NCBI GenBank assembly: GCA_024225635.1
Contig: JAAEMK010001130.1
Location: 1-37,823, forward strand
Length of the DNA stretch: 37,823 bases
Direction: 5' to 3'
Source: Desulfobacteraceae bacterium
Lineage (GTDB): Bacteria > Desulfobacterota > Desulfobacteria > Desulfobacterales > Desulfobacteraceae
A program made the translations under genes and the position numbers. Below, piece by piece: positions 16,492-24,614 of the stretch. How positions within the stretch are numbered: the stretch's first letter is position 1; every line of letters begins with the position of its first letter. The notes beneath the pieces were generated by a model, which worked only from the letters and a program-made list of their open reading frames with translations, was not told where the DNA came from and did no database searches.

Positions 16492-17463
16492 ATGAATCCT
16501 ATCGTAGATATAAAGAAACTTTCCGTCGATTTCGACGGGTTCAAGGCAGTGGATGACGTGGACCTCACCGTGAATCCGGGCCAGGTGGTGGGCATCGTGG
16601 GGGAGTCTGGTTCCGGCAAAAGCGTGACCCAGCTGGCCCTCATGGGCCTGATCCCCTATCCCGGCATCATTGAGGCCGACACCCTCGCATTCCAGGGCAA
16701 CGACCTCCTGACCATGCCCGCAAAGAAGCGCCGCCGGATCACGGGCAAGGAGATCGCCATGATCTTCCAGGAACCCATGACCAGCCTCAACCCCTGCTTC
16801 ACAGTGGAGTTCCAGCTCACCGAAGCCCTCAAGGTGCATGAGGGGGGCACCCGGAAAAGCAGGCGCGAACGGGCGGTGGAGCTGCTGGCCCAGGTGGGCA
16901 TCCCTGCCCCGGAGGAAAGGCTCAAGAGCTTTCCCCACCAGCTCTCGGGCGGCATGAGCCAGCGGGTGATGATCGCCATGGCCATTGCCTGCAACCCCAC
17001 CCTCCTCATTGCGGACGAACCCACAACCGCCCTGGACGTCACCATCCAGGCCCAGATCCTGGACCTGCTGATGGATCTCCAGAAGAAAAACAACATGGCC
17101 CTGATCCTCATCACCCACGACATGGCCGTTATTGCCGAAACCGTGGAGGATGTGGTGGTAATGTATGCCGGTCAGGTGGTGGAGAAGAACACCTCGGAGA
17201 ATATCTTTACCCGGCCCAGGCATCCCTATACCGAGGCGCTGCTGAACGCCCTGCCCGAACGGAACGTCGATGCCGACCGCCTGCCCACCATACCGGGGGT
17301 GGTGCCGGGCAAGTACGACCGGCCCACCGGCTGCCTCTTCCATCCCCGATGTGAATATGCAAAGGAACGGTGTGCCGTGGAGGCCCCGGCATTGACCTAT
17401 GAAGGCGCGTCCGCCTTTCGCTGCCATTTCCCCCTGCTGAACGGAGTACCCCAATATGAATAA
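16492..17463 (+). CDS. dppD: Peptide ABC transporter ATPase (DppD-like)
   Basis: A 323-aa ATPase. Walker A is GESGSGKS, the signature is LSGGMSQRV, Walker B is [13 protein letters not shown], and the H-loop is in [10 protein letters not shown]. The C-terminal oligopeptide/dipeptide ATPase extension contains [18 protein letters not shown], a cysteine pattern that in some homologues binds an Fe-S cluster or metal. It supplies half of the ATP-hydrolysing pair. It overlaps dppF by 8 nt, indicating translational coupling. Confidence 0.92.
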   Translation: MNPIVDIKKLSVDFDGFKAVDDVDLTVNPGQVVGIVGESGSGKSVTQLALMGLIPYPGIIEADTLAFQGNDLLTMPAKKRRRITGKEIAMIFQEPMTSLNPCFTVEFQLTEALKVHEGGTRKSRRERAVELLAQVGIPAPEERLKSFPHQLSGGMSQRVMIAMAIACNPTLLIADEPTTALDVTIQAQILDLLMDLQKKNNMALILITHDMAVIAETVEDVVVMYAGQVVEKNTSENIFTRPRHPYTEALLNALPERNVDADRLPTIPGVVPGKYDRPTGCLFHPRCEYAKERCAVEAPALTYEGASAFRCHFPLLNGVPQYE

Positions 17464-18433
17464 TAAAACAGTGGTCACGGCAAAAGACCTGAAACAGTAC
17501 TATACGGTAAAAACCGGCGGCTTCATCAAGCGCAAGGAGACCCTCAAGGCCCTTGACGGCGCCTCCTTCTCCATCCAGGCCGGGAAGACCCTCGCCGTGG
17601 TGGGGGAATCCGGGTGCGGAAAATCCACCCTGGCCCGGCTCATCACCATGATCGAAAGCCCCACGGCCGGGTATTTTGAGATCAACGGCATCAACGGGGT
17701 GACCTGCGACGCCGCCGAGCGCAAGCGGCTCCGGTCCGAAGTCCAGATCGTGTTCCAGGACCCCTACGGCTCCCTGAATCCCAGAAAGAAGGTGGGCGCC
17801 ATCCTGGAGGAACCCCTTAAGATCAACACCACTCTTTCAGCAAGCCAGCGCAGGGAAAAAGCCCTTGCCATGATGGCCAAGGTGGGCCTGAGCCCGGAGC
17901 AGTACGGCCGGTATCCCCACATGTTTTCAGGGGGCCAGCGCCAGCGCATCGCCGTGGCCCGGGCGCTCATGCTAAACCCCTCAATTGTTGTGGCGGACGA
18001 GCCGGTTTCCGCCCTGGACGTGTCGGTCCAGGCCCAGGTGCTCAACCTGCTCATGGACCTCCAGGAGGAGATGAACCTGGCCTATCTGTTCATCTCCCAC
18101 GACCTGTCCGTGGTGGAGCTCATCGCCGACGAGATCATGGTGATGTACCTTGGCCGCCCTGTGGAGCATGGGGAAAAAAGGCTGATATTCGACCGGCCCC
18201 TCCACCCGTACACCATGGCCCTTCTGGCGGCCACCCCCCGGGTCAACCCCGAGGCCAGGACCGAGCGCATCCTTCTGTCAGGCGAGCTGCCCTCTCCCCT
18301 GGACCCGCCCCCGGGATGCAGTTTTCACCAGCGCTGCGCCCACATGACGGAGGTCTGCAAACAGAAATCCCCAAAACTCAGGGAACTTGGGGGACGCAAG
18401 GTGGCCTGCCACCATGCCGAAAAGTTCCTGTAA
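17456..18433 (+). CDS. dppF: Peptide ABC transporter ATPase (DppF-like)
   Basis: A 325-aa second ATPase with Walker [10 protein letters not shown], signature [15 protein letters not shown], Walker [14 protein letters not shown] and the [18 protein letters not shown]-terminal extension. The order dppA-B-C-D-F with an 8-nt overlap to dppD is the classic dipeptide importer operon. In an anaerobe the system would supply amino acids and nitrogen. The stop at 18433 is followed immediately by a chemoreceptor tail fragment, so the operon's original 3' boundary may have been rearranged. Confidence 0.92.
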   Translation: MNNKTVVTAKDLKQYYTVKTGGFIKRKETLKALDGASFSIQAGKTLAVVGESGCGKSTLARLITMIESPTAGYFEINGINGVTCDAAERKRLRSEVQIVFQDPYGSLNPRKKVGAILEEPLKINTTLSASQRREKALAMMAKVGLSPEQYGRYPHMFSGGQRQRIAVARALMLNPSIVVADEPVSALDVSVQAQVLNLLMDLQEEMNLAYLFISHDLSVVELIADEIMVMYLGRPVEHGEKRLIFDRPLHPYTMALLAATPRVNPEARTERILLSGELPSPLDPPPGCSFHQRCAHMTEVCKQKSPKLRELGGRKVACHHAEKFL

Positions 18434-18632
18434 AGAATGCACGGTCAATGGCCCCATCGAGATCCGGGCACAGAACTCCACGGTCTCTGAAGAGATCACA
18501 ACGGATATCTCAAAGGTGAACAAGCAATCCATGGAGATGACAAACAGCAGCTCAACGGTCAGCCAGAACGCCTCCGGGCTGTTGGAACTTGCAAAAAATC
18601 TCAAGAAGATGGTGGGCAGTTTTAAAGTATGA
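18434..18632 (+). pseudogene. C-terminal tail of a methyl-accepting chemotaxis protein (remnant)
   Basis: The frame downstream of dppF encodes about 55 residues that read as the distal cytoplasmic end of a chemoreceptor. STVSEEITTDISKVNK and MEMTNSSSTVSQNASGLLELA form the second methylation helix region, and KKMVGSFKV is the usual end of Desulfobacterota MCPs. The signalling hairpin tip, HAMP and sensor parts are missing, and no start codon with a ribosome-binding site precedes it. Similarity starts around 18459. It is best read as a leftover of a deleted chemoreceptor gene joined to the dpp operon. Confidence 0.65.
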
Positions 18633-18638
18633 TTCCGG

Positions 18639-18671
18639 GGGGGAGGACAAGGACGGTTGTCTCTCTCCCCC
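18639..18671 (+). terminator. Hairpin after the chemoreceptor remnant, probable operon terminator
   Basis: GGGGGAG-GACAA pairs with TTGTC-CTCCCCC with a small bulge, giving a strong GC-rich stem. There is no clear T-run. It lies 7 nt after the remnant's stop, and would terminate transcripts of the original chemoreceptor gene and now perhaps of dpp. Confidence 0.45.
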
Positions 18672-18769
18672 ATTCGTTCCTGGCTGTATAAAAAAGTAGA
18701 ACTTGATTTAGTCTCTCCTTCAGTGCAGAATATGGTATTTTATGGTTCTGACATTAACCGAGGGCTCAT

Positions 18770-19879
18770 ATGATTGAAAAACCGACTTATGAAGAATTAG
18801 AGAGAAGGATTCAGGAGTATGAACAAGCCGAATTGGAGCGCAGCCAGGTCGAGAATGCATTAAGGGATAGCGCAGTAAAATTCCGCACCGTAGCTGATTT
18901 TACCTATGACATGGAATATTGGCTCAATAAAGAGGGAGACCTCATATATATATCTCCTTCGTGTGAACGGATTACCGGGTACAGCACCGGTGAGTTTCAA
19001 CACAATCCAAATCTTCTATCCTCCATTGTTCATCCTGATGATGTGAACCTGGTAAAAAAACATGATTACAATATTGTAGAAAATGGCGAACCCCGTTCAA
19101 TAGAATTTCGTATTATAGCAAAAAACGGGGAAGAACGTTGGATTGGCCATGTCTGCCAGACTGTCTATGATAACAATGGCGTCAATATCGGAATACGTGG
19201 CAGTAATCGTGACATCACCGATCAGAAGGGGGTGGAGGGACATCTTGAGGCATCGGAAAAACGTTTCCGGGAGATCATTGAGGATGTTTCTCAAATAGCC
19301 ATCCAGGGATATGACGAAGAACGCAGCGTTATATTTTGGAATAAGGCAAGTGAAAAAATATATGGATATACCGGTCAAGAGGCATTGGGCTCAAAAATTG
19401 AAGACTTGATTATACCTGCGGGAATGAAGGAAGAGGTCATAAGGCTCCATCGCAGGTGGGTTGACCATGGGAAAAAAATACCACCGGGTCCACTTACTTT
19501 GAGAGATAAAAATGGTGATGAAGTGCATACCTACTCTTCCCATGTCATGCATGAAACACCCCATGGTAAGGAAATGTTCTGTATCGATGTTGACCTGAAT
19601 CCAATTCGGCAGGCGGAGCAGGAACGCGAAAAACTGATCAAAGAACTACAGGATGCGATTGAAGACGTTAAAATATTGAGCGGGCTGCTTCCGATCTGTT
19701 CCAAATGTAAGAAGATTCGCGATGATAAAGGGTACTGGAATACTCTGGAAGCATATATTGAGAGCCATTCCGACGTTTTGTTCAGCCATGGTATGTGTTC
19801 CGAATGCTCAGATGAACTTTATGGCAACCAGGCATGGTACATCAAAAGTAAAAAAAGACGATCTGAAAACGAGTCATAA
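18770..19879 (+). CDS. PAS-PAS sensor protein with four-cysteine C-terminal domain
   Basis: A 369-aa cytoplasmic protein. A short coiled coil (residues 1-35) precedes PAS domain 1 (about 36-153, with YISPSCERITGYS and a PAC end GIRGSNRDITDQK). PAS domain 2 spans about 160-285 (FWNKASEKIYGYTGQEALG). A coiled-coil linker leads to a tail with CSKC (Cys310/313) and CSEC (Cys343/346) around the motif SGLLPICSKCKKIRDDKGYW. This tail recurs at the C-termini of many deltaproteobacterial sensor proteins and looks like a metal-binding or zinc-ribbon unit. There is no kinase, cyclase or DNA-binding domain, so output must be by protein contact or through the cysteine unit. No neighbouring partner is evident. 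Confidence 0.8.
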   Translation: MIEKPTYEELERRIQEYEQAELERSQVENALRDSAVKFRTVADFTYDMEYWLNKEGDLIYISPSCERITGYSTGEFQHNPNLLSSIVHPDDVNLVKKHDYNIVENGEPRSIEFRIIAKNGEERWIGHVCQTVYDNNGVNIGIRGSNRDITDQKGVEGHLEASEKRFREIIEDVSQIAIQGYDEERSVIFWNKASEKIYGYTGQEALGSKIEDLIIPAGMKEEVIRLHRRWVDHGKKIPPGPLTLRDKNGDEVHTYSSHVMHETPHGKEMFCIDVDLNPIRQAEQEREKLIKELQDAIEDVKILSGLLPICSKCKKIRDDKGYWNTLEAYIESHSDVLFSHGMCSECSDELYGNQAWYIKSKKRRSENES

Positions 19880-20239
19880 TGTTCAAAGCCTTTCGATACC
19901 CGGCTTTAATACTTTTTTCAACATGAAACCTGCCTTTTTTAAAATCCGTTCCCTTGCAATCAGCAAGGCGAAACGCAGTATATACCCCTGACGATCCCAT
20001 TCAAGCATGAACCGGAAAAGCGGCGAAGGAAAAAAGCATCTTGTTTTTCACGACAATAGTGTTGCCATATGAAAAAGAATGCGATACAAATCGGGATTTG
20101 TGTTTTTTTTATCTGTCTGGGTAACCGGTACCGCTTAAGGGCGGTGGGGCCTTGACAGGCATGTTGCCGGTGGCGAAAAAACGCCATCATAAAATAAGAT
20201 GTATTGAGCGATGACCCAATCGCCTATAGGAGTACCGTT
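19880..20239. other. 360-bp intergenic region with a strong terminator
   Basis: No protein-coding gene recognised. It holds an intrinsic terminator at 20086-20110 and a GGCG-A6-CGCC mini-hairpin near 20171. TTGACA-N6-TTGCC at 20152 resembles a degenerate sigma-54 site (GA instead of GG at -24). The 200 nt between the PAS gene stop and the terminator could be a long 3' UTR or hold a small RNA. Confidence 0.45.
20086..20110 (+). terminator. Rho-independent terminator
   Basis: ACAAAT (20086-20091) and ATTTGT (20096-20101) form a 6-bp stem with a CGGG tetraloop, followed by G and eight T. This is the cleanest terminator in the window. It lies 207 nt downstream of the PAS protein stop and 130 nt before the AOR gene. 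Confidence 0.65.
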
Positions 20240-22177
20240 ATGTTTGGATGGTGTGGAACCGTTCTTCGTGTTAATCTGACCCGCGAAACCCTTAAAAAAG
20301 AAGCGCTGGATACCGATCTGGCCAGGGATTTCCTGGGGGGACGAGGCATTAACGCAAAAACCCTCTTTGACGAAATGGGGCCGGGGGTGGATCCCCTGGG
20401 GCCGGACAACCTCCTCTGCTTTGCCCCGGGCACACTCACAGCCACCACCCTTGGCCTTTCAAGCCGGCTCCATGTGAGCACCCTTTCCCCCTACAGCGGC
20501 ATCATGGGGGACGGCAGTGTGGGCGGCTCCATGGCCAATGTCATGAAAAAGGCCGGATACGACCAGATTGTGGTGGAAGGCGTCTCCGACAAGCCCGTCT
20601 ACCTTCTCATTGAAGACGGCGAGGTCTCCCTCCGGCCCGCGGACGACCTCTGGGGCCTGGACACCTGGGCCACCACCGACCGCCTTGTGGAACGCCACGG
20701 CAAGGGTGTGAGCGTGGCCTGTATCGGCCAGGCCGGGGAGAACCTGGTGCGGCTGGCCTCCACCATGGTGGACAAATACTCATCCGCCTCCCGGGGCTCG
20801 GGCGCGGTCTGGGGTTCCAAAAACCTCAAGGCCATGGTCGTCAGGGGCACGGGACGGCCCGAACTCTTTGACCGCAAGGGTTTTCTGGCCCTTTCCAAAG
20901 AGGACAAGCTGTTCATGGCAAAGGACCGGGTCCAGAAGGAGGTGGCATCGGTCTACGGTTCCCACTACGGCATCACCAACTGGTATCCCGGCTACCGGAA
21001 CTTTGAAAAAGAACTGCCCCCTGAAGAGGTGCCGGAACAGCTGCGCCATGAAGCGTGGAAAGAGTTCGAAATCGACCGGGTGGGCTGCCAGAGCTGCCAC
21101 ATCAAGTGCAAAAACCTCTACAAAATTCCCAAGGGAGACCGCAAGGACGAGATCGGCGAAGGCATGGAGTACGAGGCGGTCTACTGCCTTGGCACCAACT
21201 GCGGTGTGGAGGAGCCCATCGCCATCATGGAGATGGAGAACCTCTGCGACGCCTACGGCATGGATGTGATCGCCGTGGGTAACACCGTCGCCCTTGCAAA
21301 AGAGCTCTTCAACCGGGGCATCATCGACAAAAACGACACCCAAGGCCTGGACCTCTCCTGGGAGAACGCGAAGGACCAGGTGGAGCTGGTTCACATGACC
21401 GCCATGCGGGAAGGCTTCGGCAACCTCATTGCCGAAGGCATGTACTCCCTTGCCAAGATCATTGGCAACGGCGCCATGGACTACTGCTACCACGTGAAGG
21501 GCCTGGGCCGGGGCGTCTACCCAGCCGGTCTCTTCTCCCTGGCCCACGCCATCGCCACCCGGGGTGCCGATCATCTCCGGGGCCGAAGCTGGGCCTCGGG
21601 CGAAAACTCCGACGAGGACGTACTCAAGGATCTCATGAAAAAAGGGATCATCACCGACGACCCGGTTCAATCCATGATCCATGGAGAGCGGGTCACCACC
21701 CTGGCCGACGCCGTCGGTCGCTGCAAGGGAGCCGTGAACACCTGGACCTGCGCCCTGCCCCTGATCTGGAAAGGCTCCCTGTTCGACGGCCTTGCCGACA
21801 TGCTCACCAAAGCCACCGGCATCACCTACACGGGCAAGACCATAGAGGATGCCTCGGACCGCATCGGGGCCGTGGAAAGGGCCTTTAACGCACGCCAGGG
21901 CATCACAATCGCCGACGACATGCTGCCCCAGCGCCCGGACTTCAAGAACACTCAGGAAGGGGCGGAAGAAAGAGAGGTCCACATGGCCATGGTAAAGGAG
22001 TGGTACCGGGAGAACGGCTACGAGCCTGAAACCGGCCTGCCCACCCGGGAGGCCTGCGAACGCCTCAACATCGGCTATATTGCAAATATCCTCGAGGAGA
22101 GCCAACCCAGTGAGAAATGGGACGGCCCCCTTTTAAGGGATCTTGCCGACTACCCCACGGGCGGAAAAAGGGTTTAG
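20240..22177 (+). CDS. aor: Aldehyde ferredoxin oxidoreductase (tungsten/molybdenum bis-pterin enzyme)
   Basis: A 645-aa AOR-family enzyme, which oxidises aldehydes to carboxylic acids (or reduces acids) with ferredoxin. The N-terminal domain starts MFGWCGTVLRVNLTRETL and includes the pterin-binding GGRGINAKTLFDE region. The [4Fe-4S] ligands are Cys283, Cys286 and Cys290 (CQSCHIKC) plus Cys495 (AVGRCKG), almost the same numbering as in the Pyrococcus enzyme. GADHLRGR is the conserved active-site/pterin motif. ATG 20240 is chosen because AGGAG (20228-20232) is 7 nt upstream and the protein then starts at the family's usual position. A monocistronic gene with no adjacent ferredoxin or MoaD-like gene. 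Confidence 0.92.
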   Translation: MFGWCGTVLRVNLTRETLKKEALDTDLARDFLGGRGINAKTLFDEMGPGVDPLGPDNLLCFAPGTLTATTLGLSSRLHVSTLSPYSGIMGDGSVGGSMANVMKKAGYDQIVVEGVSDKPVYLLIEDGEVSLRPADDLWGLDTWATTDRLVERHGKGVSVACIGQAGENLVRLASTMVDKYSSASRGSGAVWGSKNLKAMVVRGTGRPELFDRKGFLALSKEDKLFMAKDRVQKEVASVYGSHYGITNWYPGYRNFEKELPPEEVPEQLRHEAWKEFEIDRVGCQSCHIKCKNLYKIPKGDRKDEIGEGMEYEAVYCLGTNCGVEEPIAIMEMENLCDAYGMDVIAVGNTVALAKELFNRGIIDKNDTQGLDLSWENAKDQVELVHMTAMREGFGNLIAEGMYSLAKIIGNGAMDYCYHVKGLGRGVYPAGLFSLAHAIATRGADHLRGRSWASGENSDEDVLKDLMKKGIITDDPVQSMIHGERVTTLADAVGRCKGAVNTWTCALPLIWKGSLFDGLADMLTKATGITYTGKTIEDASDRIGAVERAFNARQGITIADDMLPQRPDFKNTQEGAEEREVHMAMVKEWYRENGYEPETGLPTREACERLNIGYIANILEESQPSEKWDGPLLRDLADYPTGGKRV

Positions 22178-22190
22178 CGAAAGCGAACAC

Positions 22191-22243
22191 TCTCCGGTAT
22201 TGGCGGTTTCCTGGACCTGGACCCGGACCACCAATACCGGAGA
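22191..22243. terminator. Inverted repeat between convergent aor and lysR, bidirectional terminator
   Basis: TCTCCGGTATTGG (22191-22203) and CCAATACCGGAGA (22231-22243) are perfect 13-bp arms, extended inward by two more pairs after one mismatch. They sit 13 nt after the aor stop and 15 nt beyond the lysR stop. No long T-run on either strand. Confidence 0.55.
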
Positions 22244-22258
22244 ACCCGTAACATATAT

Positions 22259-23206
22259 TTACCCGGAATGAAGCAACAAATCTGAAATGTGATTAAGTTC
22301 GCAACGGAAGTGTTGCTGGAAACATCTTTCAGTAACCGTTTCCTCTTTATCCCTGAACCTCACACGGGCTATGGTATTTTGTAATTTCTTTCCGGTTTTT
22401 CTAATGGGAACCAGTGATCCTTCGGCAAGTTGTTCACTGATGAGATGGCTTACCAGAATACCCAGTCCCAGATCCTCTTCAAGGCCGGAGATGATCGCTC
22501 CGGCGCTGTCCGCGATCAGAATGAGGTTCAGCGATGACGGCGCTCCATCAAAGTATAATGAGAACCAGCTGCGAAACAGTGAGATATCGGTTTTGTAGCC
22601 GATATAGCCGAGCTTGACAAGCTCGTCATAGCCTGCTTCATTGATGTTGTTTTTTTCATAGTATTTACGGGAGCAGGCCAGTACGAACTCCTCGGTGACC
22701 ATGGGCTCGATGGCATACACCGTCGGCTGGCTGGGTATATCCATCAATATGGGCAGGATATCGATGTATGCAAAATCCAGCTCACCTTCACCAACCATCC
22801 CGAACAGGATGTTGGGATCACCCAGCTCAAGCTGCAAAGAGACATCCCGGTATTTCCGGTTAAAAGATGCAAAAATCCTGGGCAGGTAGGTTTTGCCGAA
22901 TTCTGAAGGCGCTCCTATACGCAGCAGACCCGAAGGCTTTTCCGAAGTTTCATTGATATGCCGGACCCCGCTTTCAAGCCGGATCATAAAGCCCTGCACA
23001 ATATCATACAATTTATGACCGGCCGCAGTCGGAATCAAACGGCGCTTGACCCTGGTAAACAAGGACGTTTTCAGTTCCTCTTCAAGCTTTTTCAGATGCT
23101 GGCTCACCCCGGATTGGGTAATGTGCAGAATTTTTGCCGCGCCGGTACTGCTTTGTTCGTTGAAAACATGATAAAAAACCTTTAATCTGTTGAAATCCGG
23201 AAGCAT
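22259..23206 (-). CDS. LysR-family transcriptional regulator
   Basis: A 315-aa LysR regulator. The N-terminal winged helix-turn-helix reads LPDFNRLKVFYHVFNEQSSTGAAKILHITQSGVSQHLKKLEEEL in pattern, with the recognition helix at SGVSQHLKKLE. The effector-binding domain follows from about residue 90 (GLLRIGAPSEFGKTYLPRIFASF). The ATG at 23206 has AAGGA 8 nt upstream and is preferred over the in-frame ATG at 23230. It is divergent from mtnN-luxS across 139 bp and convergent with aor. LysR proteins usually control their divergent neighbour, so mtnN-luxS is a candidate target, but the ligand is unknown. Confidence 0.88.
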   Translation of the reverse strand: MLPDFNRLKVFYHVFNEQSSTGAAKILHITQSGVSQHLKKLEEELKTSLFTRVKRRLIPTAAGHKLYDIVQGFMIRLESGVRHINETSEKPSGLLRIGAPSEFGKTYLPRIFASFNRKYRDVSLQLELGDPNILFGMVGEGELDFAYIDILPILMDIPSQPTVYAIEPMVTEEFVLACSRKYYEKNNINEAGYDELVKLGYIGYKTDISLFRSWFSLYFDGAPSSLNLILIADSAGAIISGLEEDLGLGILVSHLISEQLAEGSLVPIRKTGKKLQNTIARVRFRDKEETVTERCFQQHFRCELNHISDLLLHSG

Positions 23207-23266
23207 GGATCTATCCTTGACACCATTCATAAGTTTAATTAACTGAATAAAGTAGAAGCATTAATT

Positions 23267-23295
23267 TTACAAATTATCAAACCATCCTTTATAGT
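23267..23295 (+). promoter_or_regulatory. Probable sigma-70 promoter of mtnN-luxS
   Basis: TTACAA (23267-23272), 17-nt spacer, TATAGT (23290-23295). It lies in the divergent region between lysR and mtnN, about 50 nt before the TTG start, with AAAGGA at 23333-23338. AT-rich sequence around it could contain the LysR binding site. Confidence 0.5.
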
Positions 23296-23345
23296 GCAAC
23301 GACTCTTGTAATCAGGACCGCCAACATTGAATAAAGGATTTCAAA

Positions 23346-24095
23346 TTGAAAATAGGAATAATTGCGGCAATGGAAGAGGAGCTGACATTGCTGATTGACC
23401 ACCTGGACAAGCCCTGTACAACGCATTTCGGGCAATTCACATTTCACACAGGGCAAATCAAAGGGGTGAATGTGGCCTTGTTCCGCTGCGGCATCGGCAA
23501 GGTCAACGCCGCTGTCGGCACGACCCTGCTGCTGGATAAATTCATGCCGGACTATCTGATCAACACAGGGGTTGCAGGCGGCTTTCCCGATGGCGTTAAA
23601 ATCGGGGACGTGGTCATCTCTTCGGAAGTCCGTCATTACGACGCGGATGCAACGGCATTTGAATACGAGATAGGGCAGATTCCTCAAATGCCCCCGGCTT
23701 ACACGGCGGATGAAACCCTTATGGACCTGGCACGGAAGGCCTGCCGATCCTGCAATGATATGGCCGTACATCATGGTGCGATCCTTTCCGGGGACGCCTT
23801 TGTGCATACCCGGGAGCAGATTGCATATATCGTTGAAAATTTTCCGGATGTAATGGCCGTGGAAATGGAGGGTGCAGCCATTGCCCAAACCGGATTTCTT
23901 TTCGAGGTCCCCTTCATCCTGATCCGAACCATTTCCGATAAAGTCCGTGAGCCGGGCAGCGTCGCTGTCTACGAAAACCGTATGAAAAAAGCGGCTGAAA
24001 ACTCAGCAAAGGTAATTATGGGCATACTTGATAATATTCAGGGAGGAAAAGATGAAAAAGATAGAAAGCTTCAAGATAGATCACACGCGGCTTAA
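23346..24095 (+). CDS. mtnN: 5'-methylthioadenosine/S-adenosylhomocysteine nucleosidase
   Basis: A 249-aa MTA/SAH nucleosidase (Pfs), which removes adenine from SAH, MTA and 5'-deoxyadenosine. Hallmarks are the start [14 protein letters not shown], the phosphorylase-fold strand [22 protein letters not shown], the substrate-binding [10 protein letters not shown] with its catalytic-site glutamates, and RTISDK with the general-acid aspartate. The gene begins with TTG (23346), supported by AAAGGA 7 nt upstream; no in-frame ATG would keep the N-terminal strand. The C-terminal 20 residues ([11 protein letters not shown]) are a hydrophilic tail that overlaps the start of luxS by 44 nt. Together the two enzymes recycle SAH to homocysteine plus DPD. 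Confidence 0.9.
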   Translation: MKIGIIAAMEEELTLLIDHLDKPCTTHFGQFTFHTGQIKGVNVALFRCGIGKVNAAVGTTLLLDKFMPDYLINTGVAGGFPDGVKIGDVVISSEVRHYDADATAFEYEIGQIPQMPPAYTADETLMDLARKACRSCNDMAVHHGAILSGDAFVHTREQIAYIVENFPDVMAVEMEGAAIAQTGFLFEVPFILIRTISDKVREPGSVAVYENRMKKAAENSAKVIMGILDNIQGGKDEKDRKLQDRSHAA

Positions 24096-24531
24096 GAGGG
24101 GCATTTATGTTTCCCGCAAGGACCATGTGGGTTCAAATACAGTAACGACTTTTGACCTGCGCATGAAGGAGCCGAACAATGAGCCTGCCCTCAGCCCGGC
24201 GGCAGCCCATACCATCGAGCACATTGGAGCCACGTTTCTGCGAAACCATTCCGGGTTCGGCAGCAAAATTCTCTACTTCGGTCCCATGGGTTGCCTGACG
24301 GGATTCTACCTGCTTTTAAACGACGATTTCGATTCAAAAGAAATCGTTCCCCTCATCCGGGAACTCTTTAAATTTGCTGCTGACTTCGAAGGCGCCATCC
24401 CCGGTGCAACGCCGGTTGAATGCGGAAACCATACGCTGATGGATCTGCCCAAAGCCAGATTGGAAGCGGAAAAATATTTTGAAGAAGTACTGAATGGGAT
24501 TGATGACGAAAACCTTGTTTATCCCGAATAA
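24052..24531 (+). CDS. luxS: S-ribosylhomocysteine lyase (AI-2 synthase)
   Basis: A 159-aa LuxS, which cleaves S-ribosylhomocysteine to homocysteine and DPD, the precursor of the signal AI-2. The metal ligands are His53 and His57 (HTIEH) and Cys124 (PVECGNH). The catalytic cysteine is Cys81 ([10 protein letters not shown]). Length is normal. ATG 24052 is chosen because GGGAGG (24041-24046) is 5 nt upstream and the product then begins [12 protein letters not shown] as in other LuxS proteins. It overlaps mtnN by 44 nt, a strongly coupled pair. No LsrB/LuxP receptor is in the window, so a methyl-cycle role is as likely as quorum signalling. Confidence 0.93.
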   Translation: MKKIESFKIDHTRLKRGIYVSRKDHVGSNTVTTFDLRMKEPNNEPALSPAAAHTIEHIGATFLRNHSGFGSKILYFGPMGCLTGFYLLLNDDFDSKEIVPLIRELFKFAADFEGAIPGATPVECGNHTLMDLPKARLEAEKYFEEVLNGIDDENLVYPE

Positions 24532-24532
24532 T

Positions 24533-24573
24533 TGTCCCGCTATGATGATAATACCTTTCACCATAGCGGGACA
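24533..24573 (+). terminator. Inverted repeat after luxS, probable terminator
   Basis: TGTCCCGCTATG (24533-24544) and CATAGCGGGACA (24562-24573) are perfect 12-bp arms with a 17-nt loop, starting 1 nt after the luxS stop. There is no T-run. It also lies between convergent luxS and the protease gene, so it can serve both strands. Confidence 0.5.
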
Positions 24574-24577
24574 CCTT

Positions 24578-24614
24578 CAATAAGCTAATAAGCTAAGCCC
24601 GACCCCGATTTTGG
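24578..24614 (-). repeat. Interspersed repeat B, copy 1 (GGGGTCRGGC type)
   Basis: A 37-bp element matching 27294-27330 at 31 of 37 positions in the same orientation. Read on the minus strand it contains GGGGTCGGGCTTAGC and then TTATTAGCTTATTG. It forms the last codons and the stop of the subtilase gene (GSGLAY then TAG). Such GGGGTCAGG repeats are, from memory, widespread interspersed elements in proteobacteria, often with Y1 transposases. Confidence 0.65.

Noticed and set aside
15670-17478. A 602-codon open frame on the minus strand opposite dppC-dppD
   Set aside because: It is an antisense shadow of GC-rich genes with strong third-position bias. The product is rich in Gly/His/Gln and shows no domain, and the plus strand encodes clear permease and ATPase genes.
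20780-22105. A 441-codon open frame opposite the aldehyde ferredoxin oxidoreductase
   Set aside because: Antisense shadow with low-complexity composition and no start signals; the sense gene has intact cofactor ligands.
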